Of a stretch of DNA of 64,000 nucleotides, positions 12,901 to 23,156 are shown one piece after another. Numbering within the stretch: position 1 is the stretch's first letter; each line of letters opens with the position of its first letter. This stretch comes from Tigriopus japonicus (Eukaryota; Arthropoda; Copepoda; Harpacticoida; Harpacticidae): the NCBI GenBank assembly GCA_010645155.1, contig CM021312.1, positions 10,162,919-10,226,918 of the forward strand, written 5' to 3'. Under the pieces are notes generated by a model that worked only from the letters and a program-made list of their open reading frames with translations, searched no databases and was not told the DNA's origin. The position numbers and the translations under genes were made by a program.

Positions 12901-15900
12901 CAAGAACATGATTTCATTTGGATATTAGAACCTTTTTTTTCCCCGGGAGAGCCTTGTTTGAGTCTATAAAAAGTAAAAGATAGTTGTGTTTCGAACAAAT
13001 CTGATTGTTTTCTGCATGCTCTGTTTACTTTATGAATAAAATTATGACCCGTAAATCTCATCAACTATGACCATATCCATCTCAGCACTTTCTTGAGTCT
13101 GGAATTTTCTCTCGTAAGATGCCAAATGTCTACCTTGAGAGCGAGAGTGGGCCATGAAATCATTCCGAATGTTTATCGTTCTTGTACTTTTCCAAGATTT
13201 ATTACACATGTACATCTGAGCCACCCATCCATCCCACACTCAGTTATGTAGCTAAAGGATGATATACAGTGTTGAATCCATAATGCTCAAAGCATGAATG
13301 GAACACTTGCAGGAAATGAGTGATGGCCACTTTAAGATCTTCTCACTTTTCGTCGTTTCCCTCGATTCACGTTCAGCACATACAAATATCCTAAAGCTCT
13401 ATTCTTCCTCTCCACTTAAGCACTTCTTGATCCTGGAATCATAATTTGAGTGTCAAAACATGACATGGGCATGGAGAATAAGTAGAAGAAACAACAATTC
13501 TCAAACGGAATGCACGCGACGATGGCGTGAAAAACAAACTGTGTCGCGCGAGTAGATGAATATGCCATGAAATGCCAGTAAAAACAATCTTCTCGCCCTC
13601 CCATAATTGATAATGAGCTAGGCCGTGCATGAGACAACCATCAACATGAAGAATGCGTCAAGATTGGGGATTGGGGTTGACATGACTTTGAGAGTCAGGA
13701 GAAAATTGAACAATTCTCCATAGGTGGGTCGTTCTGTGTGTGCATGGAAATGTATGGCTAACAACTCACTCACTTTGCTCACCCAAAAATCTGGTTTATT
13801 ACCCAAGATCCTCATCAGCCCAGATGAGAAGGAGGAGATGAGCAACTCACTTAAGGTGGTTAACCGAGGACTCAAAAAACAATTGGTCTCAAGCAGGGAA
13901 ACACTCAGATAATTATTTTCCACCGACATAGTATGGAATATTTTATTGCAAACATGACGTTTAGTCAAGTCATTTTTGTTTGTAATATTTAGTTTTTTTG
14001 AAGATCATATTAGTTTGCTTGAAAGATTATCTAGCTTGTTAAATTTAATGATGTGTTCTTTATATAAAAATATTTTTTTCTTTTATTTAATTATTATATA
14101 AAAAAGTTCTTTATATTTTTGATAAATCAGTTATGTATCAATTACATGAAATGCTGCTTAGAGTCTCTTTCAAAGAAAAAGGTTGCCGTTTCATGCCAGG
14201 TTTATTAAAAAATGCCTCTTCATGCCAAATATGTGAAATTGCCGTTTTATGCCACTTTTGCCGCAGTTAATAAGTTTTTGCTATTTTTATAACAAAAACC
14301 TTCAACCTTTTTTATCATACTCAATATTTCTGTAGTACTACTGAACCTTCATGATATGTCAAATATCGCAAGAATAAACATATATAATATAACAAAAAAC
14401 TGTTGTGGCATTTCACAGAATAGGTTTTTAGGACGAATGCTGTTTAAATTAGCTAAACTTAATTAGACAGAGGAGTAAATTTTTTGGTCAGTGTTGCCTT
14501 AACGAGGCTGTTGGTGTCATATTTCAGTTCAGTGGACATTCTTTCCCGGGGAGATATCTATTTAAAGAGCGTTCAAGTGTCAGGTATATTTGGGCATGGC
14601 GAGGAAATTCAAGACCTGATCAGACTTGGAATCTTTGTTCACAGCCATTTCGATCCTTGATGGCTCATAAAGAAGCTATTTGGGCAGATTATTCGCAAGA
14701 TGACTTCATCAAACACTTATTCCGTTTCTCCACTCTCCAAAGGTGACCTCAAGAACGAAGAATCCGTCTTGGATTGGCTCATTGACGATGAAAACCGAGA
14801 GCTCGAAGATGAGATCGAAGCAGTCAACATTCGTATGCTTGAGAAACTCCTGGATTCATCCCCGTTTTTAGCCGTCTTCTTCTGTAAGTTACTCCGTCAT
14901 AATAGCAAAATTTCCAACGCTAAACACAACTGATTTCCTCCCCTCAGATGACGAAGATTGTATCGAATGTGATGCTCTCTTGGAGTCCCTCGAACATATC
15001 GACGATGAAGCTGACATGTTTGGCGTGGATTTCGTCAAAACCGACGAGCCCAAAGCGGCCAAACGCTATCACATCTACCGAACACCAGCCTTGGTCTATT
15101 TCCGAAAGCGGCTCCCGGTGATCTATGATGGCGATTTGATGGACCCGGACAAGGTTCTGCAATGGCTCACCTCCCAAGATGTCTTTGAGATCAAGGATGA
15201 GATTGAAGAAGTCAATCGAAGGATGCTGGAGAAGCTTCTGGACGAGAACGACTTTGTGGCCGTCTACTTCTGTAAGCCTAGCCAATCTTGTAACTTGATC
15301 ATATTTCAAGTACGAGTACGCATGCATTCACATATACAGACAAGTCGAGTTGGAATTTGTAAGCTGTTTTCAAACAAGTTTGCTGGGCAAGAAAGTAAAA
15401 GGCACACTTTCTTTTCATACTTTAATAATGATCAGGGATAACTCTTCAATCTTTGGAATGAACTATTAGAAGTACATTTCGGAGAACGTCTGTTCAGCGA
15501 AAATTTTTTCTCAGGGTCTGACTTTTTTATTGGTGAAAATTTTGGGTGCAATTTATAGGAAAAAATAGATTGTACTACTTAAAGCAATTCTGAATTTTTT
15601 TTTTGCTGAAAATGGGCCAAAAACCAGGAAAAAGTTTTTTTTTTCTACTCATGAGTCAAAAGTAGGAATTTAGTCTAGAAAATTGTGTTCTTCAAAAATT
15701 TTGGGCTCATTTTTTTCACCTAGAAAAGTCTTACCTAGAGCCTTGCCGATATTTTTGGTTGGATTTTTTGAAAAGTTTTAGTTACTTTTTAACATTTTGA
15801 ATGCTCGCTTATATTATAAGTATCAATAAAACCAACAAAATGCAATCCTGAGAGAGCTCTTTTTTACAGATGATGAGAAGTGCCCAAGTTGCCATCGAGT

Positions 15901-17005
15901 GAGTGAAGGTTTGGAGAAGATTGACCAAGATGCCGACGCCTTGGACATCACATTCGTCAAAATTAACGACCATCGTTATGCCAAGAAATACGGCGTAAAC
16001 AAATTACCCGCTCTCGTCTATTTTAGGAGGAAATTTCCAAGTATTTACAGAGGCAAGTCAATGAACACTTCACCTCTTGGCTCTTTGGGGTGTTTGTTTC
16101 AGTTTCCAGGAGTAGATCTCCAAAAGCACCGCTTAAAATCTTCACCCTCTCCAACAAGGTCTAGGTTACGTACAAATAAGAGGAGGTTGGGCATTGGAAA
16201 CTTTTCAGTTCTTTGAGCCTTGTGGGTTAATGCTCCTGTCGCTCTAAATCTTCAGAGATAGTGCTGAGAAAAGCCTGAAAGTCGGAGTGAGAAGGGCGAT
16301 TGTCCACGTTTTAATTATTTGCCAGCCCATCAGAGCTCAAGCGTTCTTCGTTTGTGCATACTACGTGAGTCCGTCTCCAAAACGAAATAGTTCACGTTCA
16401 CCCCCATCCATCCATCTAGTATCTAGCTATCCATCTTAAACGGAGCTCACAAACTACACACACACACATAATGTTCTCTCAAAGGTTTGAAAACATATGC
16501 CTCACAAAGTGTTCAAGTGAACATCTTTTTCATCTGGGTTTCCCCTTGGCAATAGAAAATCATTCGCAGAAAACTGGATCTGCTTCCAAAAAGCTAGCGA
16601 GCCTCTAATCAAAGGCATGAAAAACAGCCACATCGACCCCATGACAAAATCTACTAGACGTTATGAAAGCCTCATAATGAACCCTATCATGTACGACTGG
16701 ATCCGAGATGATTCAAGGCCATCTGGTTTGGCTTGATTTAGAATTTGTTTTTACGAGCCTTGGAACAATTCATCAGAAAGCCAAGCCTTTATTGTCCGAT
16801 TCAAATTTCAGATGACCTGTTTAACGAGCAAGAAGTGTTGGCTTGGTTGAAGAAGAACAGGTTCAAGCATATGGAGTTGGATCTCTTCATGTACAGCATT
16901 TTGGCCTTGGCCTCCTCATTCATCCTCTACACGGCCTTCCTCATCTTTGGCTTCAAACCGAAAGAAACCGACAAGAAATTAGAGGACGACGAACTCAACA
17001 AGTGA
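2099..17005 (+). CDS. Multi-module thioredoxin-fold-like membrane protein (5'-partial, 19 exons)
   Basis: Exons: 2099-2281, 2342-2473, 2535-2720, 2817-3605, 3671-3850, 3919-4239, 4652-4783, 6193-6372, 6449-6589, 9320-9397, 9475-9726, 10122-10307, 10643-10774, 10905-10958, 11025-11153, 14743-14883, 14948-15271, 15870-16052, 16812-17005. They join in one open frame of 1304 residues after the first split codon, ending in TGA. Ten modules repeat one plan: a strand ending VFFY, a CxxC position, a helix with LExIDD, then GIxxVKxDD, AKxYG, FPxLVYF (thioredoxin-like cis-Pro position), YEG, a helix with VLxWL, then EEVNxxMLxxL. The protein ends in a single hydrophobic segment and a short charged tail. 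The fold assignment comes from these motifs and resembles PDI, TMX or calsequestrin families. A role in the secretory pathway is inference. The first exon starts inside a module on a phase-1 acceptor, so the start codon and any signal peptide lie left of the window. I do not recognise a named orthologue. Confidence 0.82.
2868..3560 (+). other. Pro/Lys/Glu-rich linker inside module 2-3 junction
   Basis: Within exon 2817-3605, the usual helix after TWLIDV is replaced by about 230 residues rich in Pro, Lys, Glu, Thr and Val. It contains poly-Pro runs and many PxP and KPxPK patterns. The module frame resumes at the end of the exon (APNVVAFFY). The stretch is low complexity and probably disordered, acting as a flexible spacer between the first two modules and the rest. 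The acidic stretch at its start (DEEEYGDG) is also unlike the other modules. Confidence 0.7.
3919..6589 (+). other. Thioredoxin-like modules 4 (CSKC) and 5 (cysteine-less)
   Basis: Exon 3919-4239 joins the end of module 3 to module 4 with no intron at the usual VFFY boundary, so an intron was lost here or never gained. Module 4 carries a CxxC-type pair, CSKC, at 4068-4079, then FVKTDD and DFPAIVYFENG. Its second half is exon 4652-4783. Module 5 (6193-6372 and 6449-6589) reads YSNNEESL at the cysteine site, so the pair is absent. Its strand reads NPPGLGYFRHAN, a weaker match than its neighbours. Confidence 0.7.
4784..6192 (+). other. Intron, nothing notable
   Basis: This is the intron between the two halves flanking modules 4 and 5. 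Donor GTAAGTA and acceptor TTTTACAG are good. No module-like coding, RNA gene or clear repeat is visible. Confidence 0.5.
6590..9319 (+). other. Large intron with short GGAAT-type repeats
   Basis: This is the intron between modules 5 and 6. At about 6888-6956 the motif GGAATGGAAT recurs, flanked on both sides by ACAAGTATAT. Otherwise I see no coding or RNA features. Confidence 0.45.
11168..11790 (+). repeat. Two-copy diverged tandem duplication, unit about 290 bp
   Basis: Matching landmarks recur in the same order: GGACATTTAC (11168) and GGACACTTAC (11475); CAATTTCTTCTACTTGGTCC (11261 and 11538); and ATGGCGAATGAATCTCTTTG (about 11416 and 11702). Offsets of 277-307 bases show later indels. 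The copies are clearly diverged, so the event is not recent. Confidence 0.7.
11757..11784. repeat. Perfect 12-bp inverted repeat with 4-nt loop
   Basis: ACGTTAACACTG (11757-11768) is followed by TATT and then its exact reverse complement (11773-11784). It lies at the end of the second copy of the tandem duplication. The first copy has a degenerate version around 11450-11470. Confidence 0.75.
12599..12632. repeat. (GGTT)n microsatellite
   Basis: About eight GGTT units with one substitution (a TAGTT interruption), lying in the large intron. Confidence 0.85.
14183..14259 (+). repeat. Three imperfect short repeats (TTGCCGTTTCATGCC type)
   Basis: Units near 14183, 14212 and 14239 share the pattern TGCCnnTTnATGCCA, spaced about 28 bases apart. 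Function unknown; probably an intronic minisatellite remnant. Confidence 0.5.
14948..17005 (+). other. Thioredoxin-like modules 9-10 (CIEC, CPSC) and C-terminal membrane anchor
   Basis: Module 9 lies in one exon (14948-15271) with CIEC at 14959-14970. Module 10 (15870-16052) has CPSC at 15881-15892 and the strand LPALVYFRRK. Its second half is shortened: after the VLAWL helix in exon 16812-17005 the chain runs into a hydrophobic span of about 24 residues (16883-16954), then a charged tail FKPKETDKKLEDDELNK. This suggests a type I membrane protein with the modules on the luminal or outer side. The tail has no KKxx or KDEL-type retrieval signal. Confidence 0.75.
16053..16811 (+). other. Non-canonical GC-AG intron
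   Basis: Module 10 ends in ATTTACAGAG followed by GCAAGTC. Frame and module homology require the exon to end at 16052, so the donor is GC, not GT. The rest of the donor matches the extended consensus expected of GC-AG introns (AG before, AAGT after). The acceptor is a normal TTTCAG at 16806-16811. Confidence 0.7.
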
Positions 17006-17147
17006 TCTTGCCGACTCTCAATCTGTCATACATGATATTTTTTGGCACCTTCAACCTTCAATGGCTGTGAGAATGGCAGCCTTTTCTCTCCTGATGTTGT
17101 TGAATATTGACCCTTTTTTTCTTTTGATATAACACGAGCTTTGATCG

Positions 17148-17153
17148 AATAAA
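17148..17153 (+). terminator. PolyA signal of the thioredoxin-like gene
   Basis: AATAAA lies 143 bases after the TGA stop at 17003-17005, giving a short 3' UTR. No other AATAAA lies nearer the stop. Confidence 0.7.
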
Positions 17154-17916
17154 GATTTGTAATCGACCCTTGGCCTTTGATATTTGTATGAAAAGTTTGA
17201 CTTAGCAAGTAAATGGACTTCCCAGAGTTCCAAAATGAACTGATATTTCCAAAGTTTAGGGGAAACAAAGAACCCGGTAAAATCAGGGCTTAAGCTACTT
17301 GAACAAAGTAATTCCCGACAATATTTGCGTAAGCATCAACGGTGGAATGGAAAGATGTCATTGAACCCCTCAGGCAAAATGCATTTCCCAGGATCATCTT
17401 ACATAAAGCTTCACAACTGTAGAGAGAGAAATTTAGTCGCAAATGCATTCATATAATTCATAAAGATCTTAAATTCGAATTGCACCCCCAAAGATATCCA
17501 GGGCTTGATAAGACCATAGAAAAGTGGTAAACATAAAACAAACATGTAAAGATTGAAGACAAACTAGTAATCTAAGAAGTGCAAAAATCTACTTATTATG
17601 CGATCAAAGTATTGATTATGCTTAGGTAAAATATCAGTGATGTCCGATTTCTCGGATCACGGATTGGAGAGAGCGCATCCCATAACTTGTTCCCCCACGA
17701 ACGCCTCGGAAACAACGTCAACCCAAGCTCATGATTTGCTTGCTTGACAAAGAGGCAGTAGCACGAGGGAGGCAGTGAGTGTGATTGCTGTTGTACTGAG
17801 GTCGAAAGGTCACTTCCATTACTGATGCTCGACAACAAGACCACCACCACCTCTTTCCCTTGGGCTTAAAGAGTCCGACCGACCGAGGGAGCAACCGAGA
17901 GAGAGGCTGGAAGAAG
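17154..17916 (+). other. Intergenic spacer between the thioredoxin-like gene and the vitellogenin promoter
   Basis: About 0.8 kb separates the polyA signal of the upstream gene from the TATA box of the yolk gene, both on the + strand. No ORF or repeat stands out. It presumably contains the proximal control region of the yolk gene. Confidence 0.45.
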
Positions 17917-17950
17917 TATAAAAGCCCTTGAGACACTGGGCCTCAATGCA
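17917..17950 (+). promoter_or_regulatory. TATA box and likely transcription start of the vitellogenin-type gene
   Basis: TATAAAAG at 17917-17924 lies about 90 bases before the ATG. Transcription would start near 17945-17950, where TGCAGTCG-type initiator-like sequence is repeated, giving a 5' UTR of about 65 bases. Confidence 0.7.
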
Positions 17951-18012
17951 GTCGTTGCAGTCGAGTGACTTGGAATACAGAGCAGCCGACTCATTCCAGG
18001 TTATCTTGGAAC

Positions 18013-21000
18013 ATGAAATTGTTCGTTTTGGCCACCTTGTTGGTGGCAGGAATTGGTAAGAGTCTAAGGGTCTTCTCCAAGTGGTTCCAAGTTCCCTTTA
18101 TTGATCTTTCAATGAATATCCGTAGCTTCCACCCATGGGTTCCGCTTCCTTGAGGACGGAAAGGAGTATGTCTACGACACTGAAGCCCGAGTTTCCGCTG
18201 GAACCATGGACTATGCTCCAGGTTCCTCTGGATTTGCCTACAGAATGACCACTCGCGTCCAAGTTAGTGGAAAATCCTTGAACATTCAGGTAACATCTGG
18301 AACCCCAATGATTCTCAACCTTCACGAGAACTCATATTTGAGTGCTTCAAATTTCTAGTTCAACGACATGAAGTTCTCCCAATTTGTCGGAATCCATACC
18401 CCTAACGAATCGCCCTTTGACTCGACCACCTTCACGGATGTCGATACTCAAGCCAACCCTTCTTTCAAAATCACTTTGGGAGATGACGGTTTGTTCCAAG
18501 AGTTGGTTGTGCCCGAAAATGCCGGAATCTTTTACAAGAATCTGATGCGAGGATGGGCTTCCACTCTGCAGATCAACAGTGCCGAGATTCGAAGTGGTAA
18601 CCGTGGCTTCAAGAGCAAGGAAGTAAGTTTAACCCATCACAATCTTTGGACTATCTCATCTTTTCCAACTTGACTAGCAATGACTTTTCTTTCATCCAGC
18701 AATTGGTTAATGGCAAATGTGATGTCACCTACACCGTGACCGAGAAGGCCGTCCTCAAGTTCGTGTCTCACACTGAAGATTGCGAAAACCGAGTCTACCG
18801 TATCATCGATGACTACAGAGGCTACAACTGCAAGAAACCTGGTTATGACAAGGGCATGGATTACCCCAGTTCCACTGGCAACACCGTTTTCTTGACTGAG
18901 AAGTCTGATGCCGGATACCAAATCAACGCTATTATGACCACTGGTGCTTTCTTGGCTCAATTCTATGAGGAAGAGGGTTCCGCCCAATTTGTCTACTCGA
19001 ACACCACCTCCAAGTTGGTTGAGGTTAAGGGCTCTTCCGGCGATATTTCCGTGAGTGGCGAAACCATCACCGATTTGGCTTACGAATTTTCCGACAAGGA
19101 ATACAAATGGAACGTCGATCGCGATCTGAAAGCCAAGGAGCCCTTCTTCTCCAGTGGATCTTACTTCGACGAGGAGTCTGCCAGTCTCCAAGAGGCCCTC
19201 AAGAAGGGAATCACCTTCCAAAAGACCTTGTTGGAAGCTCACTCAACTGAGAAGGATCATCTCGAGAAGGCTCACCGATATGGCGTCAACAGCATCTTGC
19301 CCATTATGTACTCTATGGATTATGACACCCTTCGCGGTGTGGCTGAAGAGCTCATGGCCGACAAATCTGATACCGGGGTGATGAAGTCCAATCTCTTTGC
19401 CGAGCTTTTGGGCAGTGCTGGTACCACCGCCGCTGCTCTTTTGGTTCGAGACATGGTTATGGAGAATAAGTTCGACAATGACCGTGATGCTGCCCGCATC
19501 ATGTCCGCTGTCCCCTTCCACATTCGTCGACCCAACCAACAATTAGTCAAGGAATACGAGAAGCTTTTGAACTTTGATGGAGGTCGATTCGTCAAGATGG
19601 CCGCTCCTTTGGCTCTTGGTCACTTGGTGCGTGTCACCTGCGAACGTGCTGGACCCTTTATGTCCCAAGAGGCCAAGGAATGTGGTATGTCCCTAGGAAG
19701 CGAGTATGTTAACAAGTTCTTTGACAAGTACCGCACTGCCGCTGACCGCGAGGAGAAGAGTTTGGCTTTGGCTGTCCTTTCCAACTTGCGATGGGGTGGA
19801 CAATTGAAGGTTTTGCGACCAGTGTTTTACGGCGAGATCGAGAGCGACCCAGCTCTTCGTGCCTCAGCTTTGTGGGCCTCCGGTTGGGAAGCCATGTTCT
19901 CCGGACGTGGTGTGGATACCTTCCTGCCGATCTTTATTGACCACTCTTTGGCTCACGAGCTCAGGATTGCCGCTTTGGAGATGATCTTCTACTCCCGACC
20001 CACCACTGCTGAAATGGGCAACATCCTCACCAGCTTGTACAAAGAGTCCAGTTATGAGGTGGTCAACTATGCTTTCACCCTCTTGGAGAAGTATGCTTCC
20101 TCTGTGGACCCCTGTGATGAGCAGAACAAAGATTTGGCCAAGCATTTCCTCAAGTACATGAAGCAATGGAGCAACTACCAAACCGACTGGGGATTCGGCG
20201 TGTCCAAGACCTATGCCCGTCAATTCAACAAGGAGAAGTACGGCTATGCTGGTACCACGTCGTTCTATTCCATTGGCTCCACGGAATCTACCATGCCCTT
20301 GGCTGCTGGCTTTGCTCTGACCAATACCATGATGAACACCTACCAAACCTACATGTTCGCCGCTCACTTCCGCCTTGAAGGTGCCTCAAAGGCTCTTATC
20401 CGTAAATTTAAGAAAATCGACCCCAACACCTGGAAGACCGCTGAATTGGAACAGATCTTCAATGGAGATATGGCCATCCGTGCTCGTCCTGACCAAGCCG
20501 TTCGCGCTAGTATCACCCTCATGCTCAAGGGAGTCGTTGTGTTCCAACGCAGCTATGATGACTCTGACTTTGGACCCGATGGAAAGATTGGCTCTTTCAT
20601 GGAGAACATGAAGGGATTGGGCGATACCTACAGCATCAACCACCAGCGTGCCGTTCAACTTGGAGCTCTGCTCTATGAGCAACCTACTCCTCTTGGTATC
20701 CCAATGGCTGTTATGAGCTCGATCACCTCCATGGGCCATCTGACCGCTACCATCAAGCGCGGAAACCACCGTGGTCTCCTTTACCGAGATATCGAATATG
20801 ATGCCCATGCTTTCACCCAGAGTGCCCGTCTCGCCCTTGTTCACCATCCCATTCGCAAGGCTAGCTATGGTATTGTCAATGATCGTATCTACCACAAGCA
20901 TTTCCCCAGGAAGATCGTGATTGGCGTGAACCCCATCAAGAAGGAATTGAAGCTCAGCATCTCTCGACCCTCCTATGACAAGCCTTGGATTGTGTTCATG

Positions 21001-22998
21001 CATTCCCAAACCACCGTCTTGGTCCGTGGAGCCAACCTCCGTGGTGAATACGATGGTCTTCAGAAGAACTGCCCCAGCTGCCAAAACCGTGTGTTGATCT
21101 CTCGAGGTCCCGATGCCGTCAAGACCAGAACCTTCATTGACCGAACCAACGAGAAGGCCGGTAGCTACTTATATGGCGAATACTTTGATTGCGAAATGGA
21201 CGTCAGCAGGGGTAACACCATCAAGCACACTTTGGGAGCCTTTGCCCCTTACAACAAGAACCCAAGGAGTGCTTGGACCAGCTTGGTTATGGGCATTCGA
21301 CAAGTCCGTGCCTTCTTTTACCTCTTCCCCAAGAACGAACAATGTGGCGCTATGCTCCGATGGTCCCAATCTGAAGAGAACCCCGTCAAGGAAATCGAAA
21401 TCACCATCCGTGGCAATGTCGAGTCCAATGGCGAGCGTATGTTCTTCCGAGGAAGGAAATGGTTCATCAAGGCCCTCATCAAGGCCAAGGGCGAGCCCAC
21501 TGACCGTTCCTACAGGGTCAATCTTTCCTATGAATTCACCCCCGGCTATCTCCAGAACAACCTCAAGATCCAAATTAACCGTGCCCCTGTCCCAGCTTTG
21601 GATATGAGCCCCTACTCCATCTGCTTTGCTCTTGAGAATGAATATCCCGACTTCAGCAAGGAGTTCATGGGTTACGATGAAAACAACGATATGTCTGTCT
21701 CTGGAAAGGCCATGGTCCAATATGGTGCCGTGTCTTCGTGCAGTGATGCTGAAGGCGAAATCCGAGTCAAATTTGAACACTCCACCACTAAAGAGGCCCG
21801 CAGGGAACTCCGAGACAAATGGTACTACAAGCAATGTATGGAACTCAAAAACTCCAAGGGCTGGAAGGCTCGCTCTGAATTGCCCGTGGCTGAGCCTTGC
21901 TACATGACCGTTTGGGATGCCACCAATGCTCGCAAGTACTCTTGGGATGTCAAATTTGTCAAGGTACATATCTACCTAACACTTGACCGTTTTTTACGAA
22001 GTCTTAATTCGCAGACAACTAATTCACCTTTTTTTCCTTTCCTTTTTCTAGCTCACTCCCCGAATGAAGTCTATCATCTCCAACGTTCAGAGCGCTGTTA
22101 AGGCTGGTCTTTTGCCCTACTGGGACATGGATCCTGAGGATGAAGGCTCATCCAATGGTGATGTCGGACCTTTCCTTAACATTGAGGCCACCTTCAAGAA
22201 TAACGAAAAGAATGTCGACATTAAGCTCGAGAGCAGCCAAGGCCAAGAGGAATTCAACGATGTGCCTCTCCGTCTCAACTGGTCCAAGAGGCTCAGGAAT
22301 CTCAAGTTCACCAACACTCTCAAGCGATTGTTCTACTCCAGGATCATCAGTGAGTTTCGTCTTAATTGAAGAGGTTTGTCAAGACCGAAGCTTACCTTGA
22401 TCTATCCTTTCAGACCCTTGCATTGCCACCGACAGCACCATCCGCACCATGGACAACGTGACCTATCCCTATGAAGCTAGCTCTTGCTGGACCTTGGCCA
22501 GTGGCCATTGCGCACCTACCCCTACCTACGCCGTCTTTACCAAGAAGGCATCTGGCATGCCTTTGGCCGCCAAGGTCTTCATTGGAGGACACGAAGTCGA
22601 ATTCACTCCCAACGGTCCCGGAGACATTGGTATCACCGTCAACGGCGATGATGTCTCTGTCATCGACCAAGGCGAATACGTTCACACTGAAGACAGCGTT
22701 GAAATTTTCAAGTAAGCTCCGTCTCTATTTCACAACTGTCTTTGAAACTGAAGAAATGCTGTTTCTTTGCAGGATCTTCCGCTGGGGCTCAACCTACCAT
22801 GTCTACTCGTTCCTGAAGGTGTGGGTGACTTACGACGGTGCCTTCATTGAAGTGGTTCCCGCTCCTTCCGTCAAGGGACAACACTGCGGTCTTTGCGGCA
22901 ATTACAACCGTAACCAACAAGATGAGTTCACCGCCAAAGATATGTCCCGTCTCGACAGCTCGTCCGCCATGGTTGAAAACTGGCAATGGAAGTGCTAA
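18013..22998 (+). CDS. Vg: Vitellogenin-type yolk lipoprotein precursor
   Basis: Exons: 18013-18055, 18126-18289, 18359-18622, 18700-21963, 22052-22349, 22414-22711, 22773-22998. They join in frame to 1518 residues plus TAA. The first exon encodes a signal peptide (MKLFVLATLLVAGIA) completed across intron 1. Next comes the large lipid-transfer-protein N-terminal region (FRFLEDGKEYVYDTEAR onward), then a long beta-rich middle in one 3.3-kb exon. The C-terminal von Willebrand type D domain spans about 1345-1518, with GLCG at 1483-1486 and ending WQWKC. Vitellogenins are secreted lipid carriers taken up by oocytes as yolk. Codon use is strongly biased toward C/G-ending codons such as AAG, GAG, ACC and GTC, fitting very high expression. 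I see no poly-serine tract and no R-x-K/R-R cleavage site. A related large lipid transfer protein (for example a clotting-type paralogue) is the main alternative. Confidence 0.9.
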
Positions 22999-23150
22999 GA
23001 TATGACCATTCAACAGGTTCATTCAAACTACCAGATCTGCACGCAAAATCGGACAAGCATTCTTCTGCGAAATCCTGTCCAATTTTGACAGCCAGCAATA
23101 GACCTGAGCGTGTCTGAAGCAATGACATTGTCACCCTCTCTGAAATAAGT

Positions 23151-23156
23151 AATAAA
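23151..23156 (+). terminator. PolyA signal of the vitellogenin-type gene
   Basis: AATAAA lies 153 bases after the TAA stop at 22996-22998, just after an AATAAGT near-match. Confidence 0.65.

Larger units (their letters stand above)
11154..14742 (+). other. Largest intron of the thioredoxin-like gene (about 3.6 kb)
   Basis: It splits module 8. It contains a two-copy tandem duplication (about 11168-11790), a GGTT microsatellite (about 12599-12632), three imperfect 20-bp repeats around 14183-14259, and AT-rich filler. No additional module exon was found between 11154 and 14742. Confidence 0.5.
9320..14883 (+). other. Thioredoxin-like modules 6-8 with CMQC, CKTC, CRTC
   Basis: Module 6 is split by an extra intron after DDEAEAS (exons 9320-9397 and 9475-9726) but lacks the usual intron after the Y-x-G turn. 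Its cysteine pair is CMQC at 9334-9345. Module 7 (10122-10307 and 10643-10774) has CKTC at 10136-10147. Module 8 (10905-10958, 11025-11153 and 14743-14883) has CRTC at 10916-10927 and an extra intron before DDECDAYG, a different position from the extra intron in module 6. The last module 8 intron is about 3.6 kb and carries a local duplication. Confidence 0.7.

Noticed and set aside
18637..21969. Long antisense ORFs (up to 266 codons) opposite the vitellogenin-type exon
   Set aside because: They arise because the strongly biased codons of the sense gene leave few stops in the complementary frame. They have no motifs of their own.
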